Source of the DNA: Hydrogenophaga sp.
GTDB taxonomy: Bacteria > Pseudomonadota > Gammaproteobacteria > Burkholderiales > Burkholderiaceae_C
NCBI RefSeq assembly: GCF_026125785.1
Contig: NZ_JAHCKL010000018.1
Location: 1-64,000, forward strand
Direction of reading: 5' to 3'
Length of the DNA stretch: 64,000 bases
Below the pieces are notes generated by a model that was given only the letters and a program-made list of their open reading frames with translations, was not told the DNA's origin and did no database searches. Position 1 is the first letter of the stretch; each line of letters starts with the position of its first letter. The position numbers and the translations under genes were made by a program. Of the stretch, positions 27,007 through 38,012 are shown in pieces.

Positions 27007-28398
27007 ATGAACATCATCATCCTGGGCGCCGGGCGTGTGGGCGAGAGTGTGGCGGAGAGCCTGGTTTCCGAGCAGAACGACATCACGGTCATCGACATGG
27101 ATCCGTTGCGGCTGCGGCTGCTGGAGGACCGACTGGATCTGCGGGGGGTGGTGGGCAATGGCATCCAGCCTTCGGTGCTGCGCGACGCGGGGGCCAAGGA
27201 CGCGGACATGGTGATCGCCTGCGCCGCCCAGGACGAGACCAACCTGGTGGTGTGCAAGGTGGCCCACGACGTGTTCAATGTGCCCAGCACCATCGCGCGG
27301 CTGCGTTCTCCGGAGTTCGTCGAGGGTGATGAGCTCATGGGCAAGAGCGGCTTCGCGGTGGACCATGTGATCTGCCCTGAAGAATCGGTCACGCGCTACA
27401 TCCACCAGCTCATCAGCTACCCCGAAGCGCTGCAGGTGCTGGAATTCGCCGAGGGGCGAGCCAGTCTGATCGCCATCCGCGCCACACATGGCGGTGCGTT
27501 GGTGGGCCACACCATCGGCGAGTTCCGTGAACGTTTTCCCCAGGCCGAGATGCGGGTGGTGGCGATTTACCGGCTCGACACGGAGATGGAGGCCAACCGC
27601 CAGACCCGCATTCTGGCGGGGGACGAAGTCTTCGTGCTGGCCGACACCGAGAAGATCCGCTATGTGCTGGGCGCCATCCACAACATCGACAAACCGGTGC
27701 GCCGGCTGATGATTGCCGGGGGCGGCAAGGTCGGCCTGCGTCTGGCGCGCAGCCTGGCCGGGCAGTGCGAGGTCAAGCTCATCGAGCGCGACCCCAAGCG
27801 CTGCGAGTACCTGGCCAGCCAGTTGCCCTCCAGCACCCTGATCCTGCAGGGCGATGGCGCCGACGAGGACCTGCTGCTGGATGAAAACGTCGGCGAGATG
27901 GACATGTTTCTTGCCCTCACCAGCGACGACGAGGACAACATCATGTCGGCCATGCTGGCCAAGCGCATGGGGGCGGGCCGTGTGATGTCGCTGATCAACC
28001 GCCGCGCCTATGCCGACATGATGCAGGGCAGCACCATCGACATCGCCATCTCGCCCTCGCAGACCGTCATCGGCGAGCTGCTGACGCACCTTCGGCGCGG
28101 CGACGTGGCCGCCGTGCACAGCCTGCGCCGGGGGGCCGCCGAGGCGATAGAGGGCATCGCGCGCGGCGACGTCAAGACCAGCAAGCTGGTCGGGCGGCGG
28201 GTGGAAGAGGTCAAGCTGCCCAAGGGCGCGCGCATTGGCGCGATCGTGCGCGGCGAAGGCCGCAGGTCCGAGGTGCTGATGCCGCACCACGACACCCTGA
28301 TCGAGGCCGATGACCACATCATCCTGTTCATTCCGAACAAGCGCCTGGTGCGCGAGGTCGAGAAGCTGTTCCAGGTGAGTGCCACCTTCTTCGGCTGA
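27007..28398 (+). CDS. trkA: Trk system potassium transporter, TrkA subunit
   Basis: A 463-residue peripheral membrane protein that gates K+ uptake through TrkH. Two RCK modules are present: an N-terminal NAD-binding Rossmann motif (LGAGRVGES) and a second one (GGGKVGLRLARSL) at about residue 238, each followed by a C-terminal TrkA_C domain. The start MNIIILGAGRVG was chosen; a long open frame runs upstream through the inverted repeat and the dehydrogenase, but is not coding. trkH follows after 20 bases. Confidence 0.95.
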   Translation: MNIIILGAGRVGESVAESLVSEQNDITVIDMDPLRLRLLEDRLDLRGVVGNGIQPSVLRDAGAKDADMVIACAAQDETNLVVCKVAHDVFNVPSTIARLRSPEFVEGDELMGKSGFAVDHVICPEESVTRYIHQLISYPEALQVLEFAEGRASLIAIRATHGGALVGHTIGEFRERFPQAEMRVVAIYRLDTEMEANRQTRILAGDEVFVLADTEKIRYVLGAIHNIDKPVRRLMIAGGGKVGLRLARSLAGQCEVKLIERDPKRCEYLASQLPSSTLILQGDGADEDLLLDENVGEMDMFLALTSDDEDNIMSAMLAKRMGAGRVMSLINRRAYADMMQGSTIDIAISPSQTVIGELLTHLRRGDVAAVHSLRRGAAEAIEGIARGDVKTSKLVGRRVEEVKLPKGARIGAIVRGEGRRSEVLMPHHDTLIEADDHIILFIPNKRLVREVEKLFQVSATFFG

Positions 28399-28418
28399 AC
28401 GCCGCCAGGACATCCTCC

Positions 28419-29882
28419 GTGCTCTTCAGCCTGCTGCCCGTCACCGCGGTCTTTTCACGTGTTCTGCTGGCGTTCTCGCCCGCCTTCCTGGTGCCACTGG
28501 CCTGGTCCTGGTTCCACGACGCGCGCCAGCACGCGCTCATCTGGGCCTGCGCATGTGCCTTCACCGCCGTCTGCGGGGTGGCGCTGTGGCGCGGCACGCG
28601 CCGTTTCCGGCGCGAGCTGCAGGCGCGCGATGGGTTCCTCCTGGTCAACCTGGTGTGGGTCCTGCTGCCTGCGTTCGCCGCGGTTCCGCTGATGTTCACC
28701 GTGCCTGACATCACCTGGACCAAGGCCTACTTCGAGGCCATGAGCGCACTCACCGCCACTGGCGCCACAGCGCTGTCCGGCCTCGACGCTCTGCCGGTGT
28801 CGGTCAACATCTGGCGCTGCTTTCTCCAACTGGTCGGCGGCCTGGGCATCATGCTGCTGGTGGTGGCGGTGCTGCCGCTGCTGGGGCTGGGTGGCGTGCA
28901 GCTCTACCGGGCCGAGACACCCGGGCCGATGAAAGACACCAAGTTCACGCCGCGCATCGCCGAGACCGCGCGCGGCCTCTGGGGTGTGTATGTCGCGTTC
29001 TCGGTGCTTTGCATGCTGGCCTACCGCTGGGCCGGCATGAGCTGGCCAGACGCCTTCATGCACATGTGCACCACCATGGGCCTGGGCGGGTTCTCCTCGC
29101 ACGACGCGAGCTTCGGCCACTGGGATTCGCGCACCATCGAAGCCGTCGCCACGGTGTTCATGACGCTCGCCGGCGTGAGCTTCATGCGCTACTTCGTTGC
29201 GTTGCGCCATCGCACCCTGCGCCCCATCGTCAACGACCGCGAGATACGCACCTATGTCGCGGTGCTCACGGTCTCCATCCTGGTGGTGGCCATCCTGCTG
29301 GTGGTGCAGGGCGTGGTGCCCGATGTTGCCGAGGCGCTGCGCACGAGCGCCTTCCATGTGGTCTCGGTCGCCACCACCACCGGGTACGCCTCCGTGGACT
29401 ATGCGCAGTGGCCGGTGTTCGCGCCGGTGCTGCTCATGTTCCTGGGCTGCTTCGTCTCCTGCGCAGGGTCCACCGGTGGCGGCATCAAGCTGGTGCGCAT
29501 GGTGCTGCTGATCAAGCAGGCCCGTCGCGAACTGGTGCGCATCATCCATCCGCGCGTGGTCAACCCCGTCACGCTCGGGGGCACGGTCATGCCCGCACCG
29601 GTCATGACCGCGGTGATGGGCTACATGCTCATTTACGGCGCGGCCACCATGGGCCTGACCATGGTGCTGCTGTTCACCGGCCTGGACATCGTCACCGCGT
29701 TTTCCGCTGTGGTGGCCACGCTCAACAACATCGGTCCCGGCTTGGGGCTGGTCGGTCCAGCCAGCCATTTCGGCGTGCTCGACAGCGTGCAGATCTGGGT
29801 GCTGTCCTTCGCCATGCTGCTGGGCCGGCTGGAGCTGCTGGCGGTGCTGGTGCTGTTCACCGGGCAGTTCTGGAGGCGGTAG
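28419..29882 (+). CDS. trkH: Trk potassium uptake protein, TrkH subunit
   Basis: A 487-residue inner-membrane K+ channel-type transporter with about ten to twelve hydrophobic segments and four pore-loop repeats; the glycine-containing filter-like segments include SALTATGATALSG, TMGLGGFSSHD, ATTTGYASVDY and LNNIGPGLGLVG. It begins with GTG 20 bases after trkA and forms the TrkAH unit with it. A single REP-like arm follows 6 bases after the stop. Confidence 0.95.
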   Translation: MLFSLLPVTAVFSRVLLAFSPAFLVPLAWSWFHDARQHALIWACACAFTAVCGVALWRGTRRFRRELQARDGFLLVNLVWVLLPAFAAVPLMFTVPDITWTKAYFEAMSALTATGATALSGLDALPVSVNIWRCFLQLVGGLGIMLLVVAVLPLLGLGGVQLYRAETPGPMKDTKFTPRIAETARGLWGVYVAFSVLCMLAYRWAGMSWPDAFMHMCTTMGLGGFSSHDASFGHWDSRTIEAVATVFMTLAGVSFMRYFVALRHRTLRPIVNDREIRTYVAVLTVSILVVAILLVVQGVVPDVAEALRTSAFHVVSVATTTGYASVDYAQWPVFAPVLLMFLGCFVSCAGSTGGGIKLVRMVLLIKQARRELVRIIHPRVVNPVTLGGTVMPAPVMTAVMGYMLIYGAATMGLTMVLLFTGLDIVTAFSAVVATLNNIGPGLGLVGPASHFGVLDSVQIWVLSFAMLLGRLELLAVLVLFTGQFWRR

Positions 29883-29888
29883 AGGACA

Positions 29889-29953
29889 CCCCCCTGCGCC
29901 GCTGCGCGGCTTCCCCCCTCCGTGGCGCGCCTTCGGCGCTTCGAGGGGGGACG
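29889..29953. repeat. Single-arm copy of the 65-bp REP-like repeat
   Basis: This stretch matches the left arm at 26749-26813 with a few substitutions. It again starts 6 bases after a stop codon (trkH). No full second arm follows; a shorter GC-rich segment (29954-30030) with a GGCCGGCGGAGCCGGA stem continues toward the convergent GST gene. The gap of 207 bases between trkH and the GST gene holds nothing else recognisable. Confidence 0.75.
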
Positions 29954-30089
29954 GCACCTCGGGCCGGCGGAGCCGGACCCTCGCTGCCTCTGGGGACTGC
30001 GACCTCGCTGCGCGGCCTTGGGGTGAGGGTGTTCTTTGGGCTGACTGGACTCCCGGCATCTCCGGGTTGGGTGCCTCGCTTCGTTGGCT

Positions 30090-30794
30090 TCAGTTGCGGG
30101 CGGGGATGTTGAGGCCGCGTTGGACGGCGGGTCTGGCGTTGAAGGTGTCCAGCGCGCGCTGCAGGTGGGGGAAGTCGGCGAAGCCGACGAGGTCGCCGGC
30201 GCCGTAGAAGCCTACGAGGTTGCGCACCCAGGGCCAGGTGGCCATGTCGGCGATGGTGTAGTCCTCGCCCATGAGCCAGTCGCGGCCTTCGAGTCGCTGG
30301 TTGAGCACGCCGAGCAGGCGGCGCGATTCGGCGACGTAGCGGTCGCGCGGTCGCTTGTCTTCGTAGGCCTTGCCAGCGAATTTGTGGAAGAAGCCGAGCT
30401 GGCCGAACATGGGGCCCACGCCGCCCATCTGGAACATCAGCCATTGCAGCGTCTCGTAGCGGCGCGCGGGGTCCTGGGGCAGGAAGCGGCCGGTCTTCTC
30501 GGCCAGGTAGATCAGGATCGCGCCGGACTCGAACAGGGCCAGCGGCTGGCCGCCGGGACCTTCGGGATCGAGGATGGCCGGGATCTTGTTGTTGGGGTTG
30601 AGCGAGAGAAAGGCCGGCGACATCTGGTCGTTGGTCTCGAAGCTCACCAGGTGCGGCTCATAGGGCAGGCCGCTCTCCTCCAGCATGATGGACACCTTCA
30701 CGCCGTTGGGCGTGGGCAGTGAATAGAGCTGCAGGCGGTCGGGATGGGCTGCGGGCCATTTCTGGGTGATGGGGAAGGCGTCGAGAGCGCTCAT
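30090..30794 (-). CDS. Glutathione S-transferase (YghU/YfcG-like)
   Basis: A 234-residue protein with an N-terminal thioredoxin-fold GST domain (LYSLPTPNGVKVSIMLEE; NPNNKIPAILD; LFESGAILIYLA) and a C-terminal helical domain. The TPNG and NNKIPAI pieces place it with the nu-class YghU/YfcG disulfide-bond reductases rather than detoxifying GSTs. The start MSALDAF was chosen because upstream codons lie in the promoter region shared with the divergent rhodanese gene. Confidence 0.88.
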   Translation of the reverse strand: MSALDAFPITQKWPAAHPDRLQLYSLPTPNGVKVSIMLEESGLPYEPHLVSFETNDQMSPAFLSLNPNNKIPAILDPEGPGGQPLALFESGAILIYLAEKTGRFLPQDPARRYETLQWLMFQMGGVGPMFGQLGFFHKFAGKAYEDKRPRDRYVAESRRLLGVLNQRLEGRDWLMGEDYTIADMATWPWVRNLVGFYGAGDLVGFADFPHLQRALDTFNARPAVQRGLNIPARN

Positions 30795-30897
30795 GTCAAT
30801 CCTGGGGTGGCGTGGAACAATGCGGCCATTGGACACCGCTCTGCGAAGACCCGCTTTGCGCAGGGACTTCGTGCCCAGGTTACACACGGAGACTTCC

Positions 30898-31323
30898 ATG
30901 CCCATCACCAAAGGATTCCGCGCGCTCGTGGACGAAGCCATGGCGCAGATCACCACCTACAGCGTGCCCGAGGTGCGCGAACGCCTGCGGGCGGGTGACC
31001 CGAGCCTGCAACTGGTCGACATCCGCGACGTCCGCGAACTCGAGCGCGAGGGCACGGTACCCGGTGCGCTGCACGCGCCCCGCGGCATGCTTGAGTTCTG
31101 GGTCGATCCGGCCTCGCCCTATTTCAAGCCGGTGTTCGGCGACGAGAACAAGGAGTTCGTGCTGTTCTGCGGCGCGGGCTGGCGCAGCGCGCTGGCCACC
31201 CGCACGCTGCGCGAGATGGGCATGGACAGGGTGGCCCACATCGACGGCGGTTTTGCCGAATGGCTCAAACAGGGCGCACCGACCGAGACGCTGGAACAGC
31301 GCAAGGCGAAGAAGACCGGATGA
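30898..31323 (+). CDS. Rhodanese-like domain protein
   Basis: A 141-residue single-domain rhodanese. The active-site loop CGAGWRS has Cys91 as persulfide carrier; VDIRDVRELEREG is the conserved segment before it. The likely activity is sulfur transfer. The start MPITKG was chosen because of its position after GGAGACTTCC and homologue-like length. The stop overlaps the ATG of the YchJ gene in ATGA, so translation is coupled. Confidence 0.87.
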   Translation: MPITKGFRALVDEAMAQITTYSVPEVRERLRAGDPSLQLVDIRDVRELEREGTVPGALHAPRGMLEFWVDPASPYFKPVFGDENKEFVLFCGAGWRSALATRTLREMGMDRVAHIDGGFAEWLKQGAPTETLEQRKAKKTG

Positions 31324-31700
31324 GTTCGCCCCCCTGTCCCTGCGGGCGCGGACCGGCCTATGCGGACTGCTGCGGCCGCTACATCGGCACCGGCGTGCCA
31401 GCCCCCGACGCCGAGTCGCTCATGCGGTCGCGCTACACCGCCTTCACGCGTGGCGACGCCGCGCATCTGCTGGCCTCCTGGCACGCCAGCCGGCGCCCTG
31501 CCGCGCTGGAACTGGAGCCCGGGGTGAAGTGGCTGGGTCTGGAGGTCAGGCGCCACACGCTGATCGACGACGCACATGCCGAAGTGGAGTTCGTGGCCCG
31601 CTCCCGCGTGCAGGGACGGGGCCAGCGCCTGCACGAGCGCAGCCGCTTCGTGCGGGAACAGGGGGAATGGTTCTATGTGGATGGGGAGATGCTGACATGA
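31320..31700 (+). CDS. YchJ family SEC-C motif protein
   Basis: A 126-residue protein with the N-terminal CPCGRGPAYADCCGRY Cys cluster and the MRSRYTAFTRGD segment that define the YchJ family; the rest is an NTF2-like fold. The cysteine cluster probably binds zinc. The function is not established. It overlaps by four bases with both neighbours, making a tightly coupled rhodanese-YchJ-HAD operon. Confidence 0.88.
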   Translation: MSSPPCPCGRGPAYADCCGRYIGTGVPAPDAESLMRSRYTAFTRGDAAHLLASWHASRRPAALELEPGVKWLGLEVRRHTLIDDAHAEVEFVARSRVQGRGQRLHERSRFVREQGEWFYVDGEMLT

Positions 31701-32371
31701 CGAGCCCGGGGTTCGAGGCCGTGCTGTTCGATTGCGATGGTGTGCTGGTGGACAGCGAGCCCATCACCAACGGCGTGCTGCGCGAGGTGCTCAACGAGAG
31801 CGGGTGGGCCATCACCCAGGCCGAGTGCATGCGGATCTTCATTGGCAAGGCGGTGCGCGACGAACGCGCCCGCATCGAGGCCGAGACCGGGAAGCCGCTC
31901 ACCGACGCCTGGATGCAGGCCTTCTACGCGCGGCGCAACGCCCGTCTGCTGGCCGAGCTGCAAGCGGTGCATGGCGTGCAGGAAGCCGTGGCCCTCATCC
32001 ATCAACAGGTTCAGGGCCGCATCGCCTGCGCCTCGGGTGCCGACCGGCCCAAGGTCGTCATGCAACTGGACCACGTCGGCCTGCTGCCGTACTTCGGCGA
32101 GCGCATCTTCAGCGGCCACGACCAGCCGCGTTCCAAGCCCGCGCCCGATGTCTACCTCGCCGCTGCTGCGCACCTCGGCGTGGACCCCGCTCGCTGCCTG
32201 GTGGTCGAGGACACCGCCACCGGTGCCCAGGCCGGACTGGCCGCGGGTGCCACGGTGTGGGGCTATTGCCCCGAGGGTCACGGGCGGGCGTTCGAGGGGC
32301 TGGGGGTGGCGCGGGTGTTCGGCCACATGGACGAGCTAAGGGGCCTGTTCGCCGCGCCATTCGCCCGGTGA
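31697..32371 (+). CDS. HAD family hydrolase (beta-phosphoglucomutase/phosphatase-like)
   Basis: A 224-residue HAD phosphatase with nucleophile pair Asp12/Asp14 in FDCDGVLVDSEP, the SGADR motif II region, Lys in KPAPDVYL and the acidic motif VVEDTATG. The cap type and length match the GPH/YfbT-like phosphatases or phosphoglucomutase-like enzymes; the substrate is unknown. It starts in an ATGA overlap with the YchJ gene. Its 3' end overlaps the convergent AraC-type gene by 36 bases. Confidence 0.87.
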   Translation: MTSPGFEAVLFDCDGVLVDSEPITNGVLREVLNESGWAITQAECMRIFIGKAVRDERARIEAETGKPLTDAWMQAFYARRNARLLAELQAVHGVQEAVALIHQQVQGRIACASGADRPKVVMQLDHVGLLPYFGERIFSGHDQPRSKPAPDVYLAAAAHLGVDPARCLVVEDTATGAQAGLAAGATVWGYCPEGHGRAFEGLGVARVFGHMDELRGLFAAPFAR

Positions 32372-33367
32372 GCGGCCGGTCCAGGCCTTGAACGCCCGGA
32401 TGAAGCTCTTCTCGTTCTGGAACCCCGTGGCCTGCGCGACCTGCTTGATCGGACGTTTCGTGCGCAGCAGCAGTTCGATGGCGCGCTGGCGGCGCACCTC
32501 GTCCTTGAGGGCCTGCAGAGAGGCCCCTTCTTCCTTGAGCTGGCGGTGCAGCGTGCGGGTAGAGACGTTGAGCAGCGTGGCCAGGTCGTCTGCGTTGTGG
32601 GTGTCCAGGGGGTGGGCGGCCAAGGTCTGGCGCACGCGCTGCACCAGCAGGCGGTCGCGTCGGTAGGCGCGCACCGTCAGCGGCAGGGCGCGTTGCAGCA
32701 TCTGGTTCATCGCGGCCTCGTCGCGCTTGATGGGCAGGCTGAGGTAGCGCGCGTCGAAGACGATGGCCGCATGGTCGGCGCGGAAAGTGCAGGGGCCGTC
32801 GAACAGCACCTCGTAGGCGTCCACGTGCGGCGGTGGGGCATAGGGGAAATGCGCGGCGCTGAGCGGTATGCGCGAGTCGATGTACCAACTCGCCAGGCCA
32901 AGGATGTTGCGCAACACCGAGACCACGCAGAACTCCGTGGCCACGGAGGGGTCGTGCACCGGGCGCAGGGCGATGCGCGCGGTGTCGCCCTCGGACTCGA
33001 CCGCGAGCGCGATGTCGTCGGTGATCAGGCGGTGGTGTCGGCACCAGCGCCGCAGCGCACGCCCCAGTTGCGGCGCACTCAGCGAGGCGCGCGCCAGCAT
33101 GCCGTAGCTGCCCCAGGGCAGGGGCCGCTGGAAGCAGCCCAGGCCTTCGTCGTCCAGCTCTTGCATGGCGGCGTAGGAAATGCGCTCCATCTGCCAGGCG
33201 GTGATGCGGGCCTGGGGGCGGCGCACCTGCTCGGGCGCGATGCGGGCCTGCGCCAGCGCGCGCGCGGGGTCCAGGCCGCGCCGCTCGTAGGCGGCCACCA
33301 TGGCGCGGACAAAGGCCATCGGGGTGACGGCGGGCGCGTCGGCGGTGGGCGAGGCGGGGGCTGGCAT
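32336..33367 (-). CDS. AraC family transcriptional regulator
   Basis: A 343-residue regulator with an N-terminal arabinose-binding-like (Arabinose_bd/PF12625) domain and a C-terminal double helix-turn-helix (DDLATLLNVSTRTLHRQLKEEG and KQVAQATGFQNEKSFIRAFKAWTGRSPGEWR). This layout is that of the OruR/ArgR-like and lipase-regulator AraC group. The start MPAPASP was chosen. It is divergent from the acyl-CoA synthetase gene and is its likely regulator. The 3' end overlaps the HAD gene. Confidence 0.9.
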   Translation of the reverse strand: MPAPASPTADAPAVTPMAFVRAMVAAYERRGLDPARALAQARIAPEQVRRPQARITAWQMERISYAAMQELDDEGLGCFQRPLPWGSYGMLARASLSAPQLGRALRRWCRHHRLITDDIALAVESEGDTARIALRPVHDPSVATEFCVVSVLRNILGLASWYIDSRIPLSAAHFPYAPPPHVDAYEVLFDGPCTFRADHAAIVFDARYLSLPIKRDEAAMNQMLQRALPLTVRAYRRDRLLVQRVRQTLAAHPLDTHNADDLATLLNVSTRTLHRQLKEEGASLQALKDEVRRQRAIELLLRTKRPIKQVAQATGFQNEKSFIRAFKAWTGRSPGEWRGEQAP

Positions 33368-33399
33368 GAGGGGAGTGTGCCTGATCGGTGGCACGATTT

Positions 33400-33418
33400 G
33401 CAACCAATGTGGCAACCA
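33400..33418. promoter_or_regulatory. Direct repeat in araC-like/acyl-CoA synthetase divergent region
   Basis: Two GCAACCA copies 12 bases apart (33400-33406 and 33412-33418) lie between the two divergent genes. AraC-type proteins often bind such directly repeated half sites, so this is a candidate site for the adjacent regulator; it rests on location only. Confidence 0.3.
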
Positions 33419-33489
33419 TGCCCCCGTCTGTGCTCCTATGCTTGTGCGCTGGCCGCATCCCACAAAAAGCCTTGCAGGAGACAGCATCC

Positions 33490-35220
<1,731 letters not shown>

Positions 35221-35246
35221 ACAACCGTTTTGCGAAAGCACGCCGC

Positions 35247-36869
35247 ATGACCGTCATCGAATCCCAGCTCAACGCCCGCTCCGCGGACTTCCAGGCCAAC
35301 GCCCGTGCCATGCAGGCCATGGTCGACGATCTCAAGGCCCAGATCGCCAAGGCCGCGCTCGGCGGCGGCGAGGCCGCCCGCGCCAAGCACACGGCGCGCG
35401 GCAAGCTGCTGCCGCGTGAGCGCGTGCAGATGCTGCTCGACCCGGGCACGCCGTTCCTGGAACTCAGCCCCCTGGCCGCGCTCAACATGTACCCCGACCG
35501 CGACGGCACCGACAGCGCGCCCTGCGCTGGCGTGATCGCCGGCATCGGCCGTGTCAGCGGCGTGGACTGCATGATCGTCTGCAACGACGCCACGGTGAAG
35601 GGGGGCACCTACTACCCGATGACGGTGAAGAAGCACCTGCGGGCGCAGGAGGTGGCGCAGCAGAACAACCTCACCTGCATCTACCTGGTGGACTCGGGCG
35701 GTGCCAACCTGCCCAACCAGGACGACGTGTTCCCCGACCGCGAGCATTTCGGCCGCATCTTCTACAACCAGGCCAACATGAGCGCGCAGGGCATCGCCCA
35801 GATCGCCGTCGTCATGGGGTCCTGCACCGCAGGGGGCGCCTACGTCCCCGCGATGAGCGACGAGACCATCATCGTCAAGAACCAGGGGACCATCTTCCTG
35901 GGCGGCCCCCCGCTGGTGAAGGCCGCGATTGGCGAAGTGGTGAGCGCGGAAGACCTCGGTGGTGGCGATGTGCACACACGGCTCTCCGGCGTGGCCGATC
36001 ACCTGGCGCAGAACGATGCCCACGCCATCGCGCTGGCGCGCCAGGCCGTGGCCACGCTCAACCGCCGCAAGCTCGCCACGCAGGCGCTGCGCGAGCCGCG
36101 TGCGCCGCTGTACGACCCGGCGAGTGTCTACGGCGTGATCCCGGTCGACACGCGCAAGCCCTACGACGTGCGCGAGATCATCGCCCGCATCGTCGATGGC
36201 AGCGAGTTCCACGAGTTCAAGGCGCGCTACGGAGCCACACTGGTCTGCGGCTTCGCCCACATCGAAGGCATGCCCATCGGCATCGTCGCCAACAACGGCG
36301 TGCTGTTCTCCGAAAGCGCCCAGAAGGGCGCGCACTTCATCGAGCTGTGCTGCCAGCGCAAGGTGCCGCTGCTGTTCCTGCAGAACATCACCGGCTTCAT
36401 GGTCGGCCGCAAGTACGAGAACGAGGGCATCGCCCGCCACGGCGCCAAGATGGTCACCGCGGTGGCCACCGCCAGCGTGCCCAAGTTCACCATCATCATC
36501 GGCGGCAGCTACGGGGCCGGCAACTACGGTATGTGTGGCCGCGCCTACAGCCCGCGCTTCCTCTGGATGTGGCCCAACGCGCGCATCAGCGTGATGGGCG
36601 GTGAGCAGGCGGCCAGTGTGCTGGCCACCGTGCGCCGCGACGGCATCGAGTCCAAGGGCGGCGCCTGGAGTGCCGAGGAAGAGGCCGCGTTCAAGCAGCC
36701 GCTGCTGGACCAGTTCGCCCACCAGTCCCACCCCTACTACGCCAGTGCCCGCCTGTGGGACGACGGCGTGATCGACCCCGCCGATACGCGCCGGGTGCTG
36801 GGCCTGGCCCTCTCGGCCGCGCTCAACACGCCGATCGGCGAGCCGAAGTTCGGCGTGTTCCGGATGTGA
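35247..36869 (+). CDS. liuB: Methylcrotonoyl-CoA carboxylase, beta (carboxyltransferase) subunit
   Basis: A 540-residue biotin-dependent carboxyltransferase that transfers CO2 from biotin on LiuD to 3-methylcrotonyl-CoA. The N- and C-terminal crotonase-fold halves are visible, with [16 protein letters not shown] and [20 protein letters not shown] as oxyanion-hole and binding segments; length and order fit MCC beta rather than propionyl-CoA carboxylase, which the liuC and liuE genes support. It is separated by 4 bases from the next dehydrogenase gene. Confidence 0.95.
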   Translation: MTVIESQLNARSADFQANARAMQAMVDDLKAQIAKAALGGGEAARAKHTARGKLLPRERVQMLLDPGTPFLELSPLAALNMYPDRDGTDSAPCAGVIAGIGRVSGVDCMIVCNDATVKGGTYYPMTVKKHLRAQEVAQQNNLTCIYLVDSGGANLPNQDDVFPDREHFGRIFYNQANMSAQGIAQIAVVMGSCTAGGAYVPAMSDETIIVKNQGTIFLGGPPLVKAAIGEVVSAEDLGGGDVHTRLSGVADHLAQNDAHAIALARQAVATLNRRKLATQALREPRAPLYDPASVYGVIPVDTRKPYDVREIIARIVDGSEFHEFKARYGATLVCGFAHIEGMPIGIVANNGVLFSESAQKGAHFIELCCQRKVPLLFLQNITGFMVGRKYENEGIARHGAKMVTAVATASVPKFTIIIGGSYGAGNYGMCGRAYSPRFLWMWPNARISVMGGEQAASVLATVRRDGIESKGGAWSAEEEAAFKQPLLDQFAHQSHPYYASARLWDDGVIDPADTRRVLGLALSAALNTPIGEPKFGVFRM

Positions 36870-36873
36870 CGCC

Positions 36874-38010
36874 ATGCCCGCCACCATCTACGACAACCCC
36901 GACCATGAGCTGCTGCGCGAGCAGGTGGCGCGCTTCCTGGCGCGCGAGGTCGAGCCGCATGCGGCCGCCTGGGAGGATGCCGGCATGGTGCCGCGGGAGG
37001 TGCTGCGCCGCATGGGCCAGGCGGGCCTGCTCGGCCTGATGTTCGAGGGCGCCTACGGCGGCGGGGACGCCGACGCGTTGACCAACCTGGTGTTTGCCGA
37101 GGCCTTGTCGCAATCCACCTTCGCTGGCTTCGTCATCACCGTGCTGGTCCACACCGACATGGCCGGTCCGCACCTGCACCACGCGGGCAGCGCGGCGCAG
37201 AAGGCCAGGTACTTGCCGCGCGTGACGGCCGGCGACATGGTCACGGCGGTCGGCATCACCGAACCGGGGGCCGGTTCCGACGTGGCGGGCATCCGCACCA
37301 GTGCCAGACAGGAGGGCGACGCCTGGGTGCTCAACGGCACCAAGATGTTCATCACCAACGGCGTGCACGCCGACCTGTACTTCATCGCCGCCAAGACCGG
37401 CAGCGCACGCCACGACGTGACCATGTTCATCGTCGAGAAAGGCACGCCCGGTTTCAGCGTGGGCCGCGCGCTGCACAAGACCGGCTGGCTGTCGTCGGAC
37501 ACGGCGGAGCTGGTGCTCGACAACGTGCGCTTGCCTCAGGCGAACGTGCTGGGCGAGGTGGGCAAGGGCTTCTATTCGGTGATGAAGAACTTCCAGACCG
37601 AGCGCATCGCGCTCGCCGCCATGGCCGTGGGCCACTGCACCCAGGCGCTGCGGCTGACGCTGGACCATGTGCGCCAGCGCCAGGCCTTCGGCGCCACGCT
37701 GTGGGACAAGCAGGCGATCCGCCAGCGCATCGCCATGCTGGACGCCAAGACGCGCGCGGCGCGGCAGTTCATGTACCACTGCGCCTGGAGCGTCACGCAG
37801 GGCAAGGACATCGTGCAGGAGGTCTCCATGCTCAAGGCGCTCACCGGCGAACTGGTCAACGAGGTGGTGCAGAACTGCCAGCAGTTTCATGGCGGCATGG
37901 GCTTCATCCGCGAGACCGCCATCGAGCGCCTGTGGCGCGACGCGCGGGTGCTGTCCATCGGTGGCGGTGCCACCGAAGTCATGCTCGAAGAAGTGGCCAA
38001 GAGGTACTGA
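36874..38010 (+). CDS. Acyl-CoA dehydrogenase in the liu operon
   Basis: A 378-residue FAD-dependent dehydrogenase. The probable catalytic base is Glu243 (NFQTERIALAA), at the internal position used by isovaleryl-CoA and long-chain enzymes. It is a different branch from liuA (22434). FAD blocks [11 protein letters not shown] and KMFITNGVHAD are intact. Tight spacing (4 and 2 bases) to liuB and liuC implies a function in the same pathway, perhaps on another branched or terpenoid-derived acyl-CoA (inference). Confidence 0.9.
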   Translation: MPATIYDNPDHELLREQVARFLAREVEPHAAAWEDAGMVPREVLRRMGQAGLLGLMFEGAYGGGDADALTNLVFAEALSQSTFAGFVITVLVHTDMAGPHLHHAGSAAQKARYLPRVTAGDMVTAVGITEPGAGSDVAGIRTSARQEGDAWVLNGTKMFITNGVHADLYFIAAKTGSARHDVTMFIVEKGTPGFSVGRALHKTGWLSSDTAELVLDNVRLPQANVLGEVGKGFYSVMKNFQTERIALAAMAVGHCTQALRLTLDHVRQRQAFGATLWDKQAIRQRIAMLDAKTRAARQFMYHCAWSVTQGKDIVQEVSMLKALTGELVNEVVQNCQQFHGGMGFIRETAIERLWRDARVLSIGGGATEVMLEEVAKRY

Positions 38011-38012
38011 AG